A DNA stretch of 18,614 nt, from assembly GCA_022712845.1 (NCBI GenBank), contig JAFLJV010000107.1:1-18614 (forward strand), read 5' to 3'. Within the stretch, counting starts at the first letter, position 1. Every line of letters starts with the position of its first letter. Shown here piece by piece: positions 1-7,063 of the stretch. The position numbers and the translations under genes were made by a program. Origin of the DNA: Sulfurimonas sp. (GTDB taxonomy: Bacteria > Campylobacterota > Campylobacteria > Campylobacterales > Sulfurimonadaceae). The notes beneath the pieces are model-generated. The model worked only from the letters and a program-made list of their open reading frames with translations. It ran no database searches and was not told the origin of the DNA.

Positions 1-1
1 A

Positions 2-124
2 TATAAATATATTGACTACTCAACCGTAACGCCGAAAAAGTATATTGATGCTGCAATTGAATTTGTTCAGTTTGCAGATAGTGACAGTATGAAAACTATA
101 ATATTAAACGGATTAAAAAAATAG
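2..124 (+). CDS. TRAP transporter substrate-binding protein, C-terminal end (partial)
   Basis: An open frame runs in from the window edge and ends at TAG 122-124, giving the last 40 residues of a protein (ending ILNGLKK). The next two genes, starting 2 bases later, are the small and large membrane subunits of a TRAP transporter. In such operons the periplasmic binding protein (DctP family) commonly comes first, so this tail is assigned mainly by position. The residues themselves are not diagnostic, and another exported protein remains possible. Confidence 0.55.
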   Translation, partial: YKYIDYSTVTPKKYIDAAIEFVQFADSDSMKTIILNGLKK

Positions 125-126
125 AC

Positions 127-606
127 ATGATAGATAAAACCATAAAATATTTAGGAGTTTTTACAGCTTTTATCTTAGGTATATTGATTTTATTAGTTGT
201 TTATGATGCAACTGCGAGATATCTTTTCTCAACAGGCTCAATTGCACTTCAGGAGCTTGAATGGCATCTTTTTGATGTTGTGATTCTTTTTGGAATAGCA
301 TATACTTTAAGAGAAAAAGCACATGTTAGAGTTGATATTTTTTATGCATCGTTTAGTGATAAAACAAAAGCTTTTATAAATATAATCTCTTCACTATTTT
401 TTATTTTACCGCTCTCCCTTTTGATTATATATATCAGTATAGATTTTGTAGCTCTTAGCTTTTTTCAAAATGAAACATCTTCAAATCCTGGTGGTTTGGA
501 ATATCGATACATAGTTAAATCACTTATGCCATTAGCTTTTGTATTTTTATCACTTCAAGCCATTAAAGATGCAAAAGTAGATTTTAATATATGGAGAGCT
601 TTATGA
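127..606 (+). CDS. dctQ: TRAP transporter small membrane subunit (DctQ family)
   Basis: 159 residues with four predicted membrane helices (about 10-30, 45-62, 85-108 and 132-150), the normal size and topology of the DctQ subunit. The motif ATARYLF near residue 30 and the ELEWHLF/REKAHVRVDIFY pattern after helix 2 are typical of the family. Known role: it pairs with DctM and the periplasmic binding protein to drive sodium-coupled uptake of an organic acid or similar solute. It starts 2 bases after the preceding stop and overlaps dctM by 4 bases, so the genes are one operon. The substrate cannot be read from the sequence. Confidence 0.9.
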   Translation: MIDKTIKYLGVFTAFILGILILLVVYDATARYLFSTGSIALQELEWHLFDVVILFGIAYTLREKAHVRVDIFYASFSDKTKAFINIISSLFFILPLSLLIIYISIDFVALSFFQNETSSNPGGLEYRYIVKSLMPLAFVFLSLQAIKDAKVDFNIWRAL

Positions 607-1886
607 TAGCTCTTTTTATGTTTGTTGTAGCACTAGCATTGCTTTTAGTTGGTATCCCAGTTGCATTTGTTTTTGGAACTGTAGCTATTGCTTTTGCCTT
701 TTTTATACCTGAACTTGGTTTTGAAATTTTTTCTGTTTTACCTTTTAGGATTTATGGAATCATGTCAAATACCACCTTAATGGCAGTACCTCTTTTTATA
801 ACAATGGGTTTAGTGTTAGAAAAATCACAAATGGCAGAGAGACTTTTAATCTCTATGAGTGCTCTTTTTCGTGATATGAGAGGTGGACTAGCTGTAAGTG
901 TTGTTTTAGTTGGTGCATTACTTGCAGCTTCAACAGGAATAGTATCAGCTTCTGTTGTAATGATGAGTGTTATAGCACTTCCACTTATGTTAAAAGCTGG
1001 TTATGACAAAGGATTAGCATCTGGAACAGTTGCAGCAAGTGGAACTCTTGGGCAAATAATACCACCATCTATAATACTAATCATCCTAGGTGATGTTATG
1101 AGTGTGAGTGTTGGTGACTTGTTTAAAGGTGCACTTTTACCTGGACTTGTTCTAGTTGGTCTCTATATTATATATATACTTATTCGCTCATATCTAAACC
1201 CAAGTGTCGCTCCTATTGCAAAAGATATTAAAAAAGTTCCCCTAAAAGAGATTTTAATATCTATAGTTCCAGTACTTCTTCTAATGGTATCTGTTTTAGG
1301 AAGTATATTTATGGGAATAGCATCACCTACTGAATCAGCTGCATTTGGTGTTGTTGGAGCTATCCTTTTATCTATTTCAAATAAGTCATTAAATTTTAAT
1401 ATGATAAAGTATGCCTCACTTGAGAGTGTAAAACTTAGTGGAATGATTTTTATGATTCTCATAGGTGCTACAGCTTTTTCTCTTGTTTTTAATGAACTTG
1501 GTGGAACAGATATGATAGTGGAATTCTTCTCACAAGATATAGGAGATGTTTGGATATTTATAGCTATAGCAATGTTAAGTATTTTTATACTTGGTTTTTT
1601 TATAGACTTTATAGAGATATCTTTTATCATAGTTCCTATACTTGTCCCTGTAATGAATGCTTTTGGAATAGACCCTATATGGTTTGCAGTCTTAATAGCT
1701 CTAAATCTTCAAGCCTCCTTTTTAACCCCACCTTTTGGTCTCTCACTTTTCTTCTTAAAAGGGGCAGCAGGAGACACTATAAAAACATTAGAAATATACA
1801 AAGGAATTATCCCTTTTATCTTTTTACAACTCTTAGGACTTGGTTTAGTTATAATGTTTCCAGACTTGGTTTTTGCGTTTTTATAG
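603..1886 (+). CDS. dctM: TRAP transporter large membrane subunit (DctM family)
   Basis: About 427 residues, almost entirely hydrophobic, with the dozen or so helices and length usual for DctM, the sodium-driven translocation channel of TRAP transporters. Family patterns include LLVGIPVAFVFG near the N-terminus, STGIVSASVVMMS, ASGTLGQIIPPSI, GIASPTESAAFGVVGA and FLTPPFGLSLFFLKG. I chose ATG 603, which overlaps the dctQ stop as ATGA and has GGAG at 593-596 at good distance. An upstream in-frame ATG at 591 would add only four residues and contains the ribosome-binding site itself. No strong terminator follows, only a hairpin at 1897-1916. Confidence 0.93.
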   Translation: MIALFMFVVALALLLVGIPVAFVFGTVAIAFAFFIPELGFEIFSVLPFRIYGIMSNTTLMAVPLFITMGLVLEKSQMAERLLISMSALFRDMRGGLAVSVVLVGALLAASTGIVSASVVMMSVIALPLMLKAGYDKGLASGTVAASGTLGQIIPPSIILIILGDVMSVSVGDLFKGALLPGLVLVGLYIIYILIRSYLNPSVAPIAKDIKKVPLKEILISIVPVLLLMVSVLGSIFMGIASPTESAAFGVVGAILLSISNKSLNFNMIKYASLESVKLSGMIFMILIGATAFSLVFNELGGTDMIVEFFSQDIGDVWIFIAIAMLSIFILGFFIDFIEISFIIVPILVPVMNAFGIDPIWFAVLIALNLQASFLTPPFGLSLFFLKGAAGDTIKTLEIYKGIIPFIFLQLLGLGLVIMFPDLVFAFL

Positions 1887-1896
1887 TTAATTTTGT

Positions 1897-1916
1897 AAGT
1901 GAAAGTAATTTCATTT
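1897..1916 (+). other. Hairpin between dctM and the HIT gene
   Basis: AAGTGAAA (1897-1904) pairs with TTTCATTT (1909-1916) around a GTAA loop, with one G-U pair. It is not followed by a U-run, so it is not a canonical intrinsic terminator. It may be a weak terminator or mRNA-end stabiliser downstream of the TRAP genes. Confidence 0.3.
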
Positions 1917-1941
1917 GAGATAAAAATTCTAGGAGAGTTGT

Positions 1942-2433
1942 ATGCAAGATATTTTATACGCACCATGGCGAGATGAGTATGTTACAAACAAAAAAATAGA
2001 TGGTTGTGTGTTTTGTCATATTAGTACTCATGCAGAAGATGACAGTGATTTACATGTGCTTTATAGAGATGAGTTTTGTTTTATCGTTATGAATAAGTAT
2101 CCATATACTCCTGGTCATTTTATGATTATCCCTCACTTTCATACTGATAAATTAGAAGAGTTGGATACTAAAGTGTGGCTTCATATTAGTGCATTAGCTC
2201 AAAAGAGTGTAAAACTCTTAAAAGAGGGTTTTAATGCTCAGGGTGTAAATATTGGGATGAATCTGGGAAAGGCTGGTGGAGCAGGGATAGCTGAACATAT
2301 TCATATGCATCTTGTTCCTAGATGGGAGAGAGATACAAACTTTATCACTTCAATAGCACAAACAAGGGTTTATTCAACTGATTTTGAGAAAGTATATAAC
2401 AAGATTAAAAGTTTGATTCCAAAGTATCTTTAA
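1942..2433 (+). CDS. HIT-family hydrolase (FHIT/Ap4A hydrolase-like)
   Basis: 163 residues carrying the histidine-triad motif HIHMHL at residues 119-124 (His119, His121, His123), the nucleotide-phosphate hydrolysis site of the HIT superfamily, followed by the usual VPRW. The CVFC near residue 22, the YPYTPGHFMIIPHFH segment and the NIGMNLGKAGGAGI strand are also typical. Known family members cleave dinucleoside polyphosphates or nucleoside phosphoramidates in the cytoplasm; the exact substrate here is unknown. AGGAGAG at 1931-1937 is a strong ribosome-binding site for ATG 1942. The M23 peptidase gene follows with no gap, so the two are probably cotranscribed. Confidence 0.93.
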   Translation: MQDILYAPWRDEYVTNKKIDGCVFCHISTHAEDDSDLHVLYRDEFCFIVMNKYPYTPGHFMIIPHFHTDKLEELDTKVWLHISALAQKSVKLLKEGFNAQGVNIGMNLGKAGGAGIAEHIHMHLVPRWERDTNFITSIAQTRVYSTDFEKVYNKIKSLIPKYL

Positions 2434-3738
2434 GTGATTAGATTTTTAGTTCTATTTTTATTGTTTTTTACTTTTTTACATTCAAAAGAATATCCTGTTG
2501 TATTTTCAAAGATGGGAACACCATTATATAAATCTATAGAGCCAATCAAAAATATATCTTATATCAAAGAGATAGAAAAAAGCTCACTTGAGTACCTAAG
2601 TGAGGCAAGTGAGACTTTAGAGTATGGTTATAAAGTTGATGGTAAAAATGTTGAAGTAAATCCAAAAAAGTATCTACTGAAATTAAGAAAGCTTCAAAAA
2701 AAGTATGATTATGTTTTACACCTTCTACACAAAGAGATAAATAACTCTATAAATAAAAAAGATTATGATTTATTTGTAAAACTAACAAACTATCAACTTG
2801 ATGGGTTGCTTAAGGGTAGGGGATTACTTGAAAAATCTATAAACTTTTATGAAAAAAACAAAACTAAAAATAAAAGTAAACTACTAGAAGAAAAAATAGC
2901 ATTTCAAAAAGATTTACAAAGCACACAAGAATTTTTCAATGTGGTACATAGACTTACATTTGATCCATCTAAACAAGAAGCATTTTCAAAAAGATCTGTA
3001 AACATAACATCGAGACAAGTTGGAGATACAGTAATAATAGGTTTAGAAAATAAAAATCCACATAGTGTAACTATAAAACTAAATCCAAAATATAATAATA
3101 TAAAGTATGATAAAAATGTACCAACCCTCGTAGTTTTAAAAGCAAAAACAAAAAAAGAGTATATAAGACTAGGTATAAAAAGTGGTGGTTCATCATACAG
3201 TTATAGTTATACCTGGATTATAGGCTCTGTTGACGCTGTTCATGATGATAGTTATCTTTATAGATTACCATATAAAGTTGGAACTACACATGTGGTTTCT
3301 CAAGGGTATAATGGTAAGTTTACACATAAAGGGCATAGTCAGTATGCTATAGATTTTGCTATGGATATAGGTACACCTTTATGTGCTGTTCGTAGTGGAG
3401 TTATAGTTAAAACAAAATCAGATTCCAATAAGCGTGGAGATACAAAAGAGTTTGCGAAGTATGGTAATTACATAACCATAGAACATGATGATGGAACACT
3501 TGCAACATACTATCACTTAAAGCGAAATGGAGTGGGTGTTGTAGTTGGTCAAAGTGTGGATAGAGGGCAAATTATAGGTTATTCAGGTAATACTGGATTC
3601 TCAAGAGGTCCACATCTGCATTTTGCAGTTTTTAAGCCAAGTAGTTCAAGCAAAACCAAATCTCTGCCAATAAAATTCATAACAACAAACGGTGTTATAA
3701 GTAGTCCAAAAAAGGGTACTTATTATAGAGCTAAATAG
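2434..3738 (+). CDS. Exported M23-family metallopeptidase (LytM-like)
   Basis: 434 residues. A hydrophobic signal sequence (about 1-17) is followed by a lysine-rich, helical middle part (about 45-180), a beta-rich segment (about 190-270) and a C-terminal peptidase M23 domain (about 285-410). Zinc-site residues are visible: His301 and Asp307 in HSQYAIDF, and His394/His396 in PHLHF, with YYHL between them. Known relatives cut peptidoglycan cross-bridges in the periplasm and affect cell shape or division; that role here is inference. The start is GTG 2434, directly after the HIT stop (TAAGTG), with no clear Shine-Dalgarno, which suggests translational coupling. The His-to-Asp spacing is longer than in LytM (HxxxD). 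Confidence 0.87.
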   Translation: MIRFLVLFLLFFTFLHSKEYPVVFSKMGTPLYKSIEPIKNISYIKEIEKSSLEYLSEASETLEYGYKVDGKNVEVNPKKYLLKLRKLQKKYDYVLHLLHKEINNSINKKDYDLFVKLTNYQLDGLLKGRGLLEKSINFYEKNKTKNKSKLLEEKIAFQKDLQSTQEFFNVVHRLTFDPSKQEAFSKRSVNITSRQVGDTVIIGLENKNPHSVTIKLNPKYNNIKYDKNVPTLVVLKAKTKKEYIRLGIKSGGSSYSYSYTWIIGSVDAVHDDSYLYRLPYKVGTTHVVSQGYNGKFTHKGHSQYAIDFAMDIGTPLCAVRSGVIVKTKSDSNKRGDTKEFAKYGNYITIEHDDGTLATYYHLKRNGVGVVVGQSVDRGQIIGYSGNTGFSRGPHLHFAVFKPSSSSKTKSLPIKFITTNGVISSPKKGTYYRAK

Positions 3739-3748
3739 ATAAAGTGAG

Positions 3749-3850
3749 TTATTTTTTCTTAGATTTTAGTACGAAGTAAAATATTCCAGCTATTACTACA
3801 AATATGATAATTCTAAATGTAAGCGTAGTTAAGTCTGATGTATCATTCAT
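3749..3850 (-). CDS. Candidate 33-residue single-helix membrane peptide
   Basis: A short frame runs from ATG (3848-3850) to TAA (3749-3751) and encodes 33 residues: a polar N-terminus (MNDTSDLTT), one hydrophobic stretch of about 20 residues and a KSKKK tail. This is the composition of a small inner-membrane protein with the tail inside. It lies 32 bases downstream of tRNA-Gln on the same strand, with no obvious terminator between, so it may be transcribed from the tRNA promoter. Its 3' end faces the M23 peptidase stop. I see no convincing ribosome-binding site, so expression is uncertain. I do not recognise a family. Confidence 0.4.
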   Translation of the reverse strand: MNDTSDLTTLTFRIIIFVVIAGIFYFVLKSKKK

Positions 3851-3882
3851 GGGTTTTATACTTTTTGTGATTTTATAAAGAG

Positions 3883-3957
3883 TGGATGGGGATATAGGAT
3901 TCGAACCTATGAATGCTAGCACCAAAAGCTAGTGCCTTACCACTTGGCGAATCCCCA
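3883..3957 (-). tRNA. tRNA-Gln (anticodon TTG)
   Basis: 75 bases including encoded CCA (complement of 3883-3885). The acceptor TGGGGAT pairs with ATCCCCA at the 3' side. The anticodon stem CTAGC/GCTAG encloses loop TTTTGGT, which puts TTG at positions 34-36 and reads CAA. The T-arm is intact, with GTTCGAATC. It is the second gene of a two-tRNA operon, 20 bases after tRNA-fMet. Confidence 0.96.
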
Positions 3958-3977
3958 TCATTAATAGTTGTAAAAAT

Positions 3978-4054
<77 letters not shown>

Positions 4055-4060
4055 GTGTTT

Positions 4061-4080
4061 CTAACGTATCTCTATGTTAG
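4061..4080 (-). other. Leader hairpin in front of tRNA-fMet
   Basis: On the transcribed strand CTAACATA and TACGTTAG form an eight-pair stem with one A/C mismatch around a GAGA loop. It sits between the predicted transcription start (near 4083) and the 5' end of tRNA-fMet (4054), in the leader removed during tRNA maturation. It may help folding or processing; that is inference. Confidence 0.35.
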
Positions 4081-4089
4081 TGAGGCGGA

Positions 4090-4118
4090 ATTATATATCA
4101 ATTGTTTTTATTTGTCAA
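4090..4118 (-). promoter_or_regulatory. Consensus sigma-70 promoter of the tRNA operon
   Basis: On the minus strand TTGACA (complement of 4113-4118) and TATAAT (complement of 4090-4095) are separated by exactly 17 bases. Both hexamers match the sigma-70 consensus perfectly. The -10 is followed by a GC-rich stretch (TCCGCC), the discriminator type associated with growth-rate/stringent control of stable RNA promoters. Transcription would start near 4083. Confidence 0.88.
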
Positions 4119-4175
4119 GGATTTTTTTATTAAATATATAATTTTTTTTTGAACTAAAATTAATCAACTTTTTTA

Positions 4176-4181
4176 TATAAT
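4176..4181 (+). promoter_or_regulatory. -10 element of the ribBX-apbE operon
   Basis: TATAAT followed by TCG lies 30 bases before the ribB ATG, with no good -35, as is common in Campylobacterota. AAGAAGAG just before the start serves as ribosome-binding site. The untranslated leader would be only about 25 bases, too short for an FMN riboswitch. Confidence 0.6.
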
Positions 4182-4211
4182 TCGCATAACTAAAATAAAG
4201 AAGAGTTTATA

Positions 4212-5237
4212 ATGCCTATACAAAGAGTACTTGAAGCTATTGATGAGATTAAAAAAGGAAATATGGTCATAATGATTGACGATGAAGATAGAGAAAATGA
4301 AGGTGATTTAGTTTATGCATCCGCTTTTTCAACTCCAAAACATGTCAATTTTATGGCTACACATGCAAGAGGTTTAATTTGTGTTGCTATTAGTAAGCCT
4401 ATCGCTGCAAGATTGGATTTAAATCCTATGGTTAGCTCAAATACTTCCTCTTATGAAACAGCGTTTACTGTATCTGTCGATGCTAAAGATGCTTTAACTG
4501 GTATATCTGCTAAAGAGAGAGATGATACTATTAAAATTTTAGCAAATCCAATTAGTCATTCTGATGATTTAGTAAAGCCAGGTCATATCTTTCCTCTTAT
4601 AGCTAAAGATGGTGGTACACTTGTTAGAACAGGTCATACGGAGGGTTCAGTTGACTTATGTCGTTTAGCAGGTCTTAGTGAATCATCAGTTATTTGTGAA
4701 ATCATAAAAGAAGATGGTGAAATGGCAAGGCGTGATGATTTAGATATCTTTGGAGAGATTCATAATTTAAAAACAGTTTTTATTTCTGATATAGTTGAAT
4801 ATCGTTTAGCAAATGAGAGATTAGTACATGAAACTCATCAAGAAGAGGTAGAATTTTTTGGAATAAAAGTGAAAAAATACACTTTTTGTGATCATGATAA
4901 GGTAGAACATACTGCTATTGTATTTCATAGTGCTACTTCTATGGCAAATGTAAGAGTGCATAATGTTGTTCCAGATATAGATCTGCTTTTAAATCAAAAA
5001 AAATATAATAATCTTATCAATTCCATAGAGTATTTAAAACAAAATAGTGGTATTTTAGTATTTATAAATAAAACAAACCATCAAGATAATGCGCACATGA
5101 AAGAGATAGGAACTGGTGCTCAAATATTAAAATCTTTAGGAGTGTCTAAAATGAATCTTTTAACATCCATGAAACAAGCTGAATTTGTTGGACTTGTTGG
5201 ATTTGGATTAGAGATAAATGAGGTCATAACTATATAA
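4212..5237 (+). CDS. ribB: 3,4-dihydroxy-2-butanone-4-phosphate synthase fused to a degenerate GTP cyclohydrolase II domain (RibBX type)
   Basis: 341 residues. The N-terminal domain (about 1-200) makes the four-carbon riboflavin precursor from ribulose 5-phosphate. It has the acidic metal-binding loop DDEDRENEGDL at 23-33 and RTGHTEGSVDL at 139-149. The C-terminal part (about 208-341) resembles GTP cyclohydrolase II but lacks the CxxGD...RCDC zinc and catalytic cysteine cluster. The equivalent stretch reads FHSATSMANVRVHNVVPD. GTP cyclohydrolase activity is therefore not expected. This matches the hybrid RibBX architecture known in Proteobacteria and the inactive RibBA of Helicobacter. It is cotranscribed with apbE, 4 bases downstream, linking flavin supply to protein flavinylation. 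Confidence 0.92.
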   Translation: MPIQRVLEAIDEIKKGNMVIMIDDEDRENEGDLVYASAFSTPKHVNFMATHARGLICVAISKPIAARLDLNPMVSSNTSSYETAFTVSVDAKDALTGISAKERDDTIKILANPISHSDDLVKPGHIFPLIAKDGGTLVRTGHTEGSVDLCRLAGLSESSVICEIIKEDGEMARRDDLDIFGEIHNLKTVFISDIVEYRLANERLVHETHQEEVEFFGIKVKKYTFCDHDKVEHTAIVFHSATSMANVRVHNVVPDIDLLLNQKKYNNLINSIEYLKQNSGILVFINKTNHQDNAHMKEIGTGAQILKSLGVSKMNLLTSMKQAEFVGLVGFGLEINEVITI

Positions 5238-5241
5238 ACTT

Positions 5242-6216
5242 ATGTTTAAATTTTTTCTTTTTCTTTTATCATTAACTCTTTGTGTGGATGCTAAAATGCT
5301 TTCTCGCACACAGGTGATAATGTCAACATTTATAACTATATCTGCACATGAAGAGGATAAACGCTATATAGAAGATGGTTTTACAATTATCAAAAATGTA
5401 GAAATATCCTTATCTTCATATAATCCAAAAGCTAAAGTTTTTTTGTTAAATCAAGATTTACAAGTAGAGTTAGATGAGTATACATATGAAGCTCTAAAAC
5501 TAGCTCAAAAATACTATAAACAAAGTGATGGTTACTTTGATATTACAATTGGCTCTATCACAAAAGATTTGTATAAATTTGGTGAAGATGAGATAGTAGC
5601 GACTGAAAAAGAGTTACAAAGTGCTAAAGTGGATTTTTTAGCTTTGAGTTTTGATAAAAAAAGAGCATTTATAAAAAATGGCATCAAAATTGACTTAGGT
5701 GGAATGGGTAAAGGATTTGGTGTTGATAGAGTAGCGGAGTACTTTTTAGAAAGAGATGTTAAAGATGCTACAATAGCTGCAAGTGGAGATATTCGATGCT
5801 TAGGAGTGTGTAATATAGATGTACAAAACCCATTTGATGATGATATATTAGTGTCATTTGAGAGTTCCAAAGAAAATTTAGGTATTTCAACTAGTGGAAA
5901 CTATAATAGATATATAGACTCAGTTAAAAATAATCATCTAATAAATCCAAAATTAAAAAAATCTCAAGATAAATTTATTTCTGTTACTCTCATAGGAGAG
6001 ATATCTAGTTCTGATTTGGATGCTTATGCAACAGCAGTAAGTATTATGCCTAAAGATAAAGCATATGAGTTTTTAGAGCGTATTGGTGTTGCTTATATAG
6101 TTTTACAAAGTGATAAAGAACTTGTTATAAGTAAAAATATATCTAAGTTTACAAATAATTTAGTCATAAGTGATGCTGTAAAAAAGCAACCAAGATATAT
6201 ATATTATAAAAATTAA
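5242..6216 (+). CDS. apbE: ApbE family FAD:protein FMN transferase, exported
   Basis: 324 residues. A signal sequence at 1-17 (ending CVDA, with Cys14 but no good lipobox) is followed by the ApbE fold. Family motifs: IDLGGMGKGFG at 150-160, AASGDIRCLG, TSGNYNRYI, HLINP and the metal-binding DLDAYATAVS at 258-267. Known reaction: transfer of FMN from FAD onto a Thr/Ser of an exported or membrane protein, magnesium-dependent, outside the cytoplasm. An obvious target is the FMN-binding-domain protein at 7063-7587, on the facing operon. ATG 5242 lies 4 bases after the ribB stop. The last 57 bases overlap, on the opposite strand, the end of the membrane protein at 6160-6606. Confidence 0.93.
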   Translation: MFKFFLFLLSLTLCVDAKMLSRTQVIMSTFITISAHEEDKRYIEDGFTIIKNVEISLSSYNPKAKVFLLNQDLQVELDEYTYEALKLAQKYYKQSDGYFDITIGSITKDLYKFGEDEIVATEKELQSAKVDFLALSFDKKRAFIKNGIKIDLGGMGKGFGVDRVAEYFLERDVKDATIAASGDIRCLGVCNIDVQNPFDDDILVSFESSKENLGISTSGNYNRYIDSVKNNHLINPKLKKSQDKFISVTLIGEISSSDLDAYATAVSIMPKDKAYEFLERIGVAYIVLQSDKELVISKNISKFTNNLVISDAVKKQPRYIYYKN

Positions 6217-6606
6217 AAATAGAAAAAAAGATAATAACTTCACATAAGCAAAAAATTCAAAACCACTTACAATCAAAATAGGTGTAAATATTTCAAGGAT
6301 AGCTGTTATAAAAGTTGCATATATCAGAATTAATATAGCTTTTTTATATCTATGGTTAGTAAAAACTATGAAATGAAGAAGAACCATAGAGATAAGACCA
6401 AAAACAAATATATGTGGTAAAACAATTCTTAGTATTCCTAAAGGGCTTTGTGCAGGAATAAATTTTTCTTCATTCCCGAGGTAGTACTCTAAAACAGAAA
6501 TGAAACTAAAACCAATTTTATGCTCAAAAAGTATAATGGCACTACTAACTAGTAAAAGTGTAAAAAGAAGATAGTAAAGTATGGAGAGTTTATATGCTTT
6601 TTGCAT
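6160..6606 (-). CDS. Four-helix membrane protein B of the FMN-binding-protein operon (unknown family)
   Basis: 148 residues, predicted helices at about 7-27, 58-82, 89-113 and 117-144. The loop between helices 1 and 2 holds LGNEEKFI (43-50), matching LGNEEEYI in the upstream gene; order and spacing of helices agree, so the two look like paralogues. His65 and His78 lie in helix 2, and His85 at its end, in positions that could bind heme, but this is inference. The start overlaps the preceding gene by 17 bases, so translation is coupled. The 3' end overlaps apbE by 57 bases, tail to tail. I do not recognise a named family; a quinone/heme membrane partner of the flavoprotein is the working guess. 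Confidence 0.75.
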   Translation of the reverse strand: MQKAYKLSILYYLLFTLLLVSSAIILFEHKIGFSFISVLEYYLGNEEKFIPAQSPLGILRIVLPHIFVFGLISMVLLHFIVFTNHRYKKAILILIYATFITAILEIFTPILIVSGFEFFAYVKLLSFFLFLIFIIYISWLLFYSITYD

Positions 6607-7063
6607 TTAGTTTCCAAAATGAGTAAAAAATCATATAGATAGCTACTATATGCCACAAAAAAAATGTAATTATGTATAAAAGTACAAAAGATGCTGATGT
6701 ATAAAAAGCTAAAGGCAAGAAGATTAAAGAAAGTAAAGCACTTATCATTAGTAAGTTTGTTAAAATATTTCTACTTCTATTTGCAACTCTTATAAAAACA
6801 GCATTCAGAGTTAGTAATATCATCATAATAAAAAAAATTTGAGTATGCCAAAACTCTAAAAAAGCAGCTTCATTCATTGGATCTATGTACTCTTCTTCGT
6901 TTCCAAGGAGCGTTGTAGTTACACTATCTATTGATATACCAAAGTTGGAGTTCATAACTAACATATCTGAGATTAAATAGAGAAGCATAAAAATTAAAAA
7001 GCCTTTTAATATAAGGCTCATAGCTTTATCATTTTGAATATTATTAATAAGTGTAAATTTCAC
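6590..7063 (-). CDS. Four-helix membrane protein A of the FMN-binding-protein operon (unknown family)
   Basis: 157 residues with helices at about 16-37, 72-92, 98-120 and 123-147. The loop after helix 1 carries NFGISIDSV and LGNEEEYI (53-60). His73 at the start of helix 2 aligns with His65 of the next gene, and a second histidine (His138) lies in helix 4. The GTG start (complement of 7061-7063) shares one base with the stop of the FMN-binding-protein gene (TAGTG), showing tight translational coupling. A membrane electron-transfer subunit working with that flavoprotein is plausible. I could not match it to a named family. Confidence 0.75.
   Translation of the reverse strand: MKFTLINNIQNDKAMSLILKGFLIFMLLYLISDMLVMNSNFGISIDSVTTTLLGNEEEYIDPMNEAAFLEFWHTQIFFIMMILLTLNAVFIRVANRSRNILTNLLMISALLSLIFLPLAFYTSASFVLLYIITFFLWHIVAIYMIFYSFWKLNAKSI

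Noticed and set aside
1163..1630. 155-codon open frame on the minus strand inside dctM
   Set aside because: Opposite-strand shadow of a clear DctM; composition is Ile/Lys-rich with no domain pattern.
1550..1966. Open frames on both strands across the end of dctM (1550-1918 plus, 1709-1966 minus)
   Set aside because: Out-of-frame readings of dctM and of the HIT leader, with no ribosome-binding site or family features.
4182..4211. FMN riboswitch in front of ribBX
   Set aside because: The leader from the predicted start to the ATG is about 25 bases, far too short, and no RFN-element motifs are present.
5532..5870. 112-codon minus-strand frame inside apbE
   Set aside because: Shadow of the motif-rich ApbE frame; low-complexity composition.
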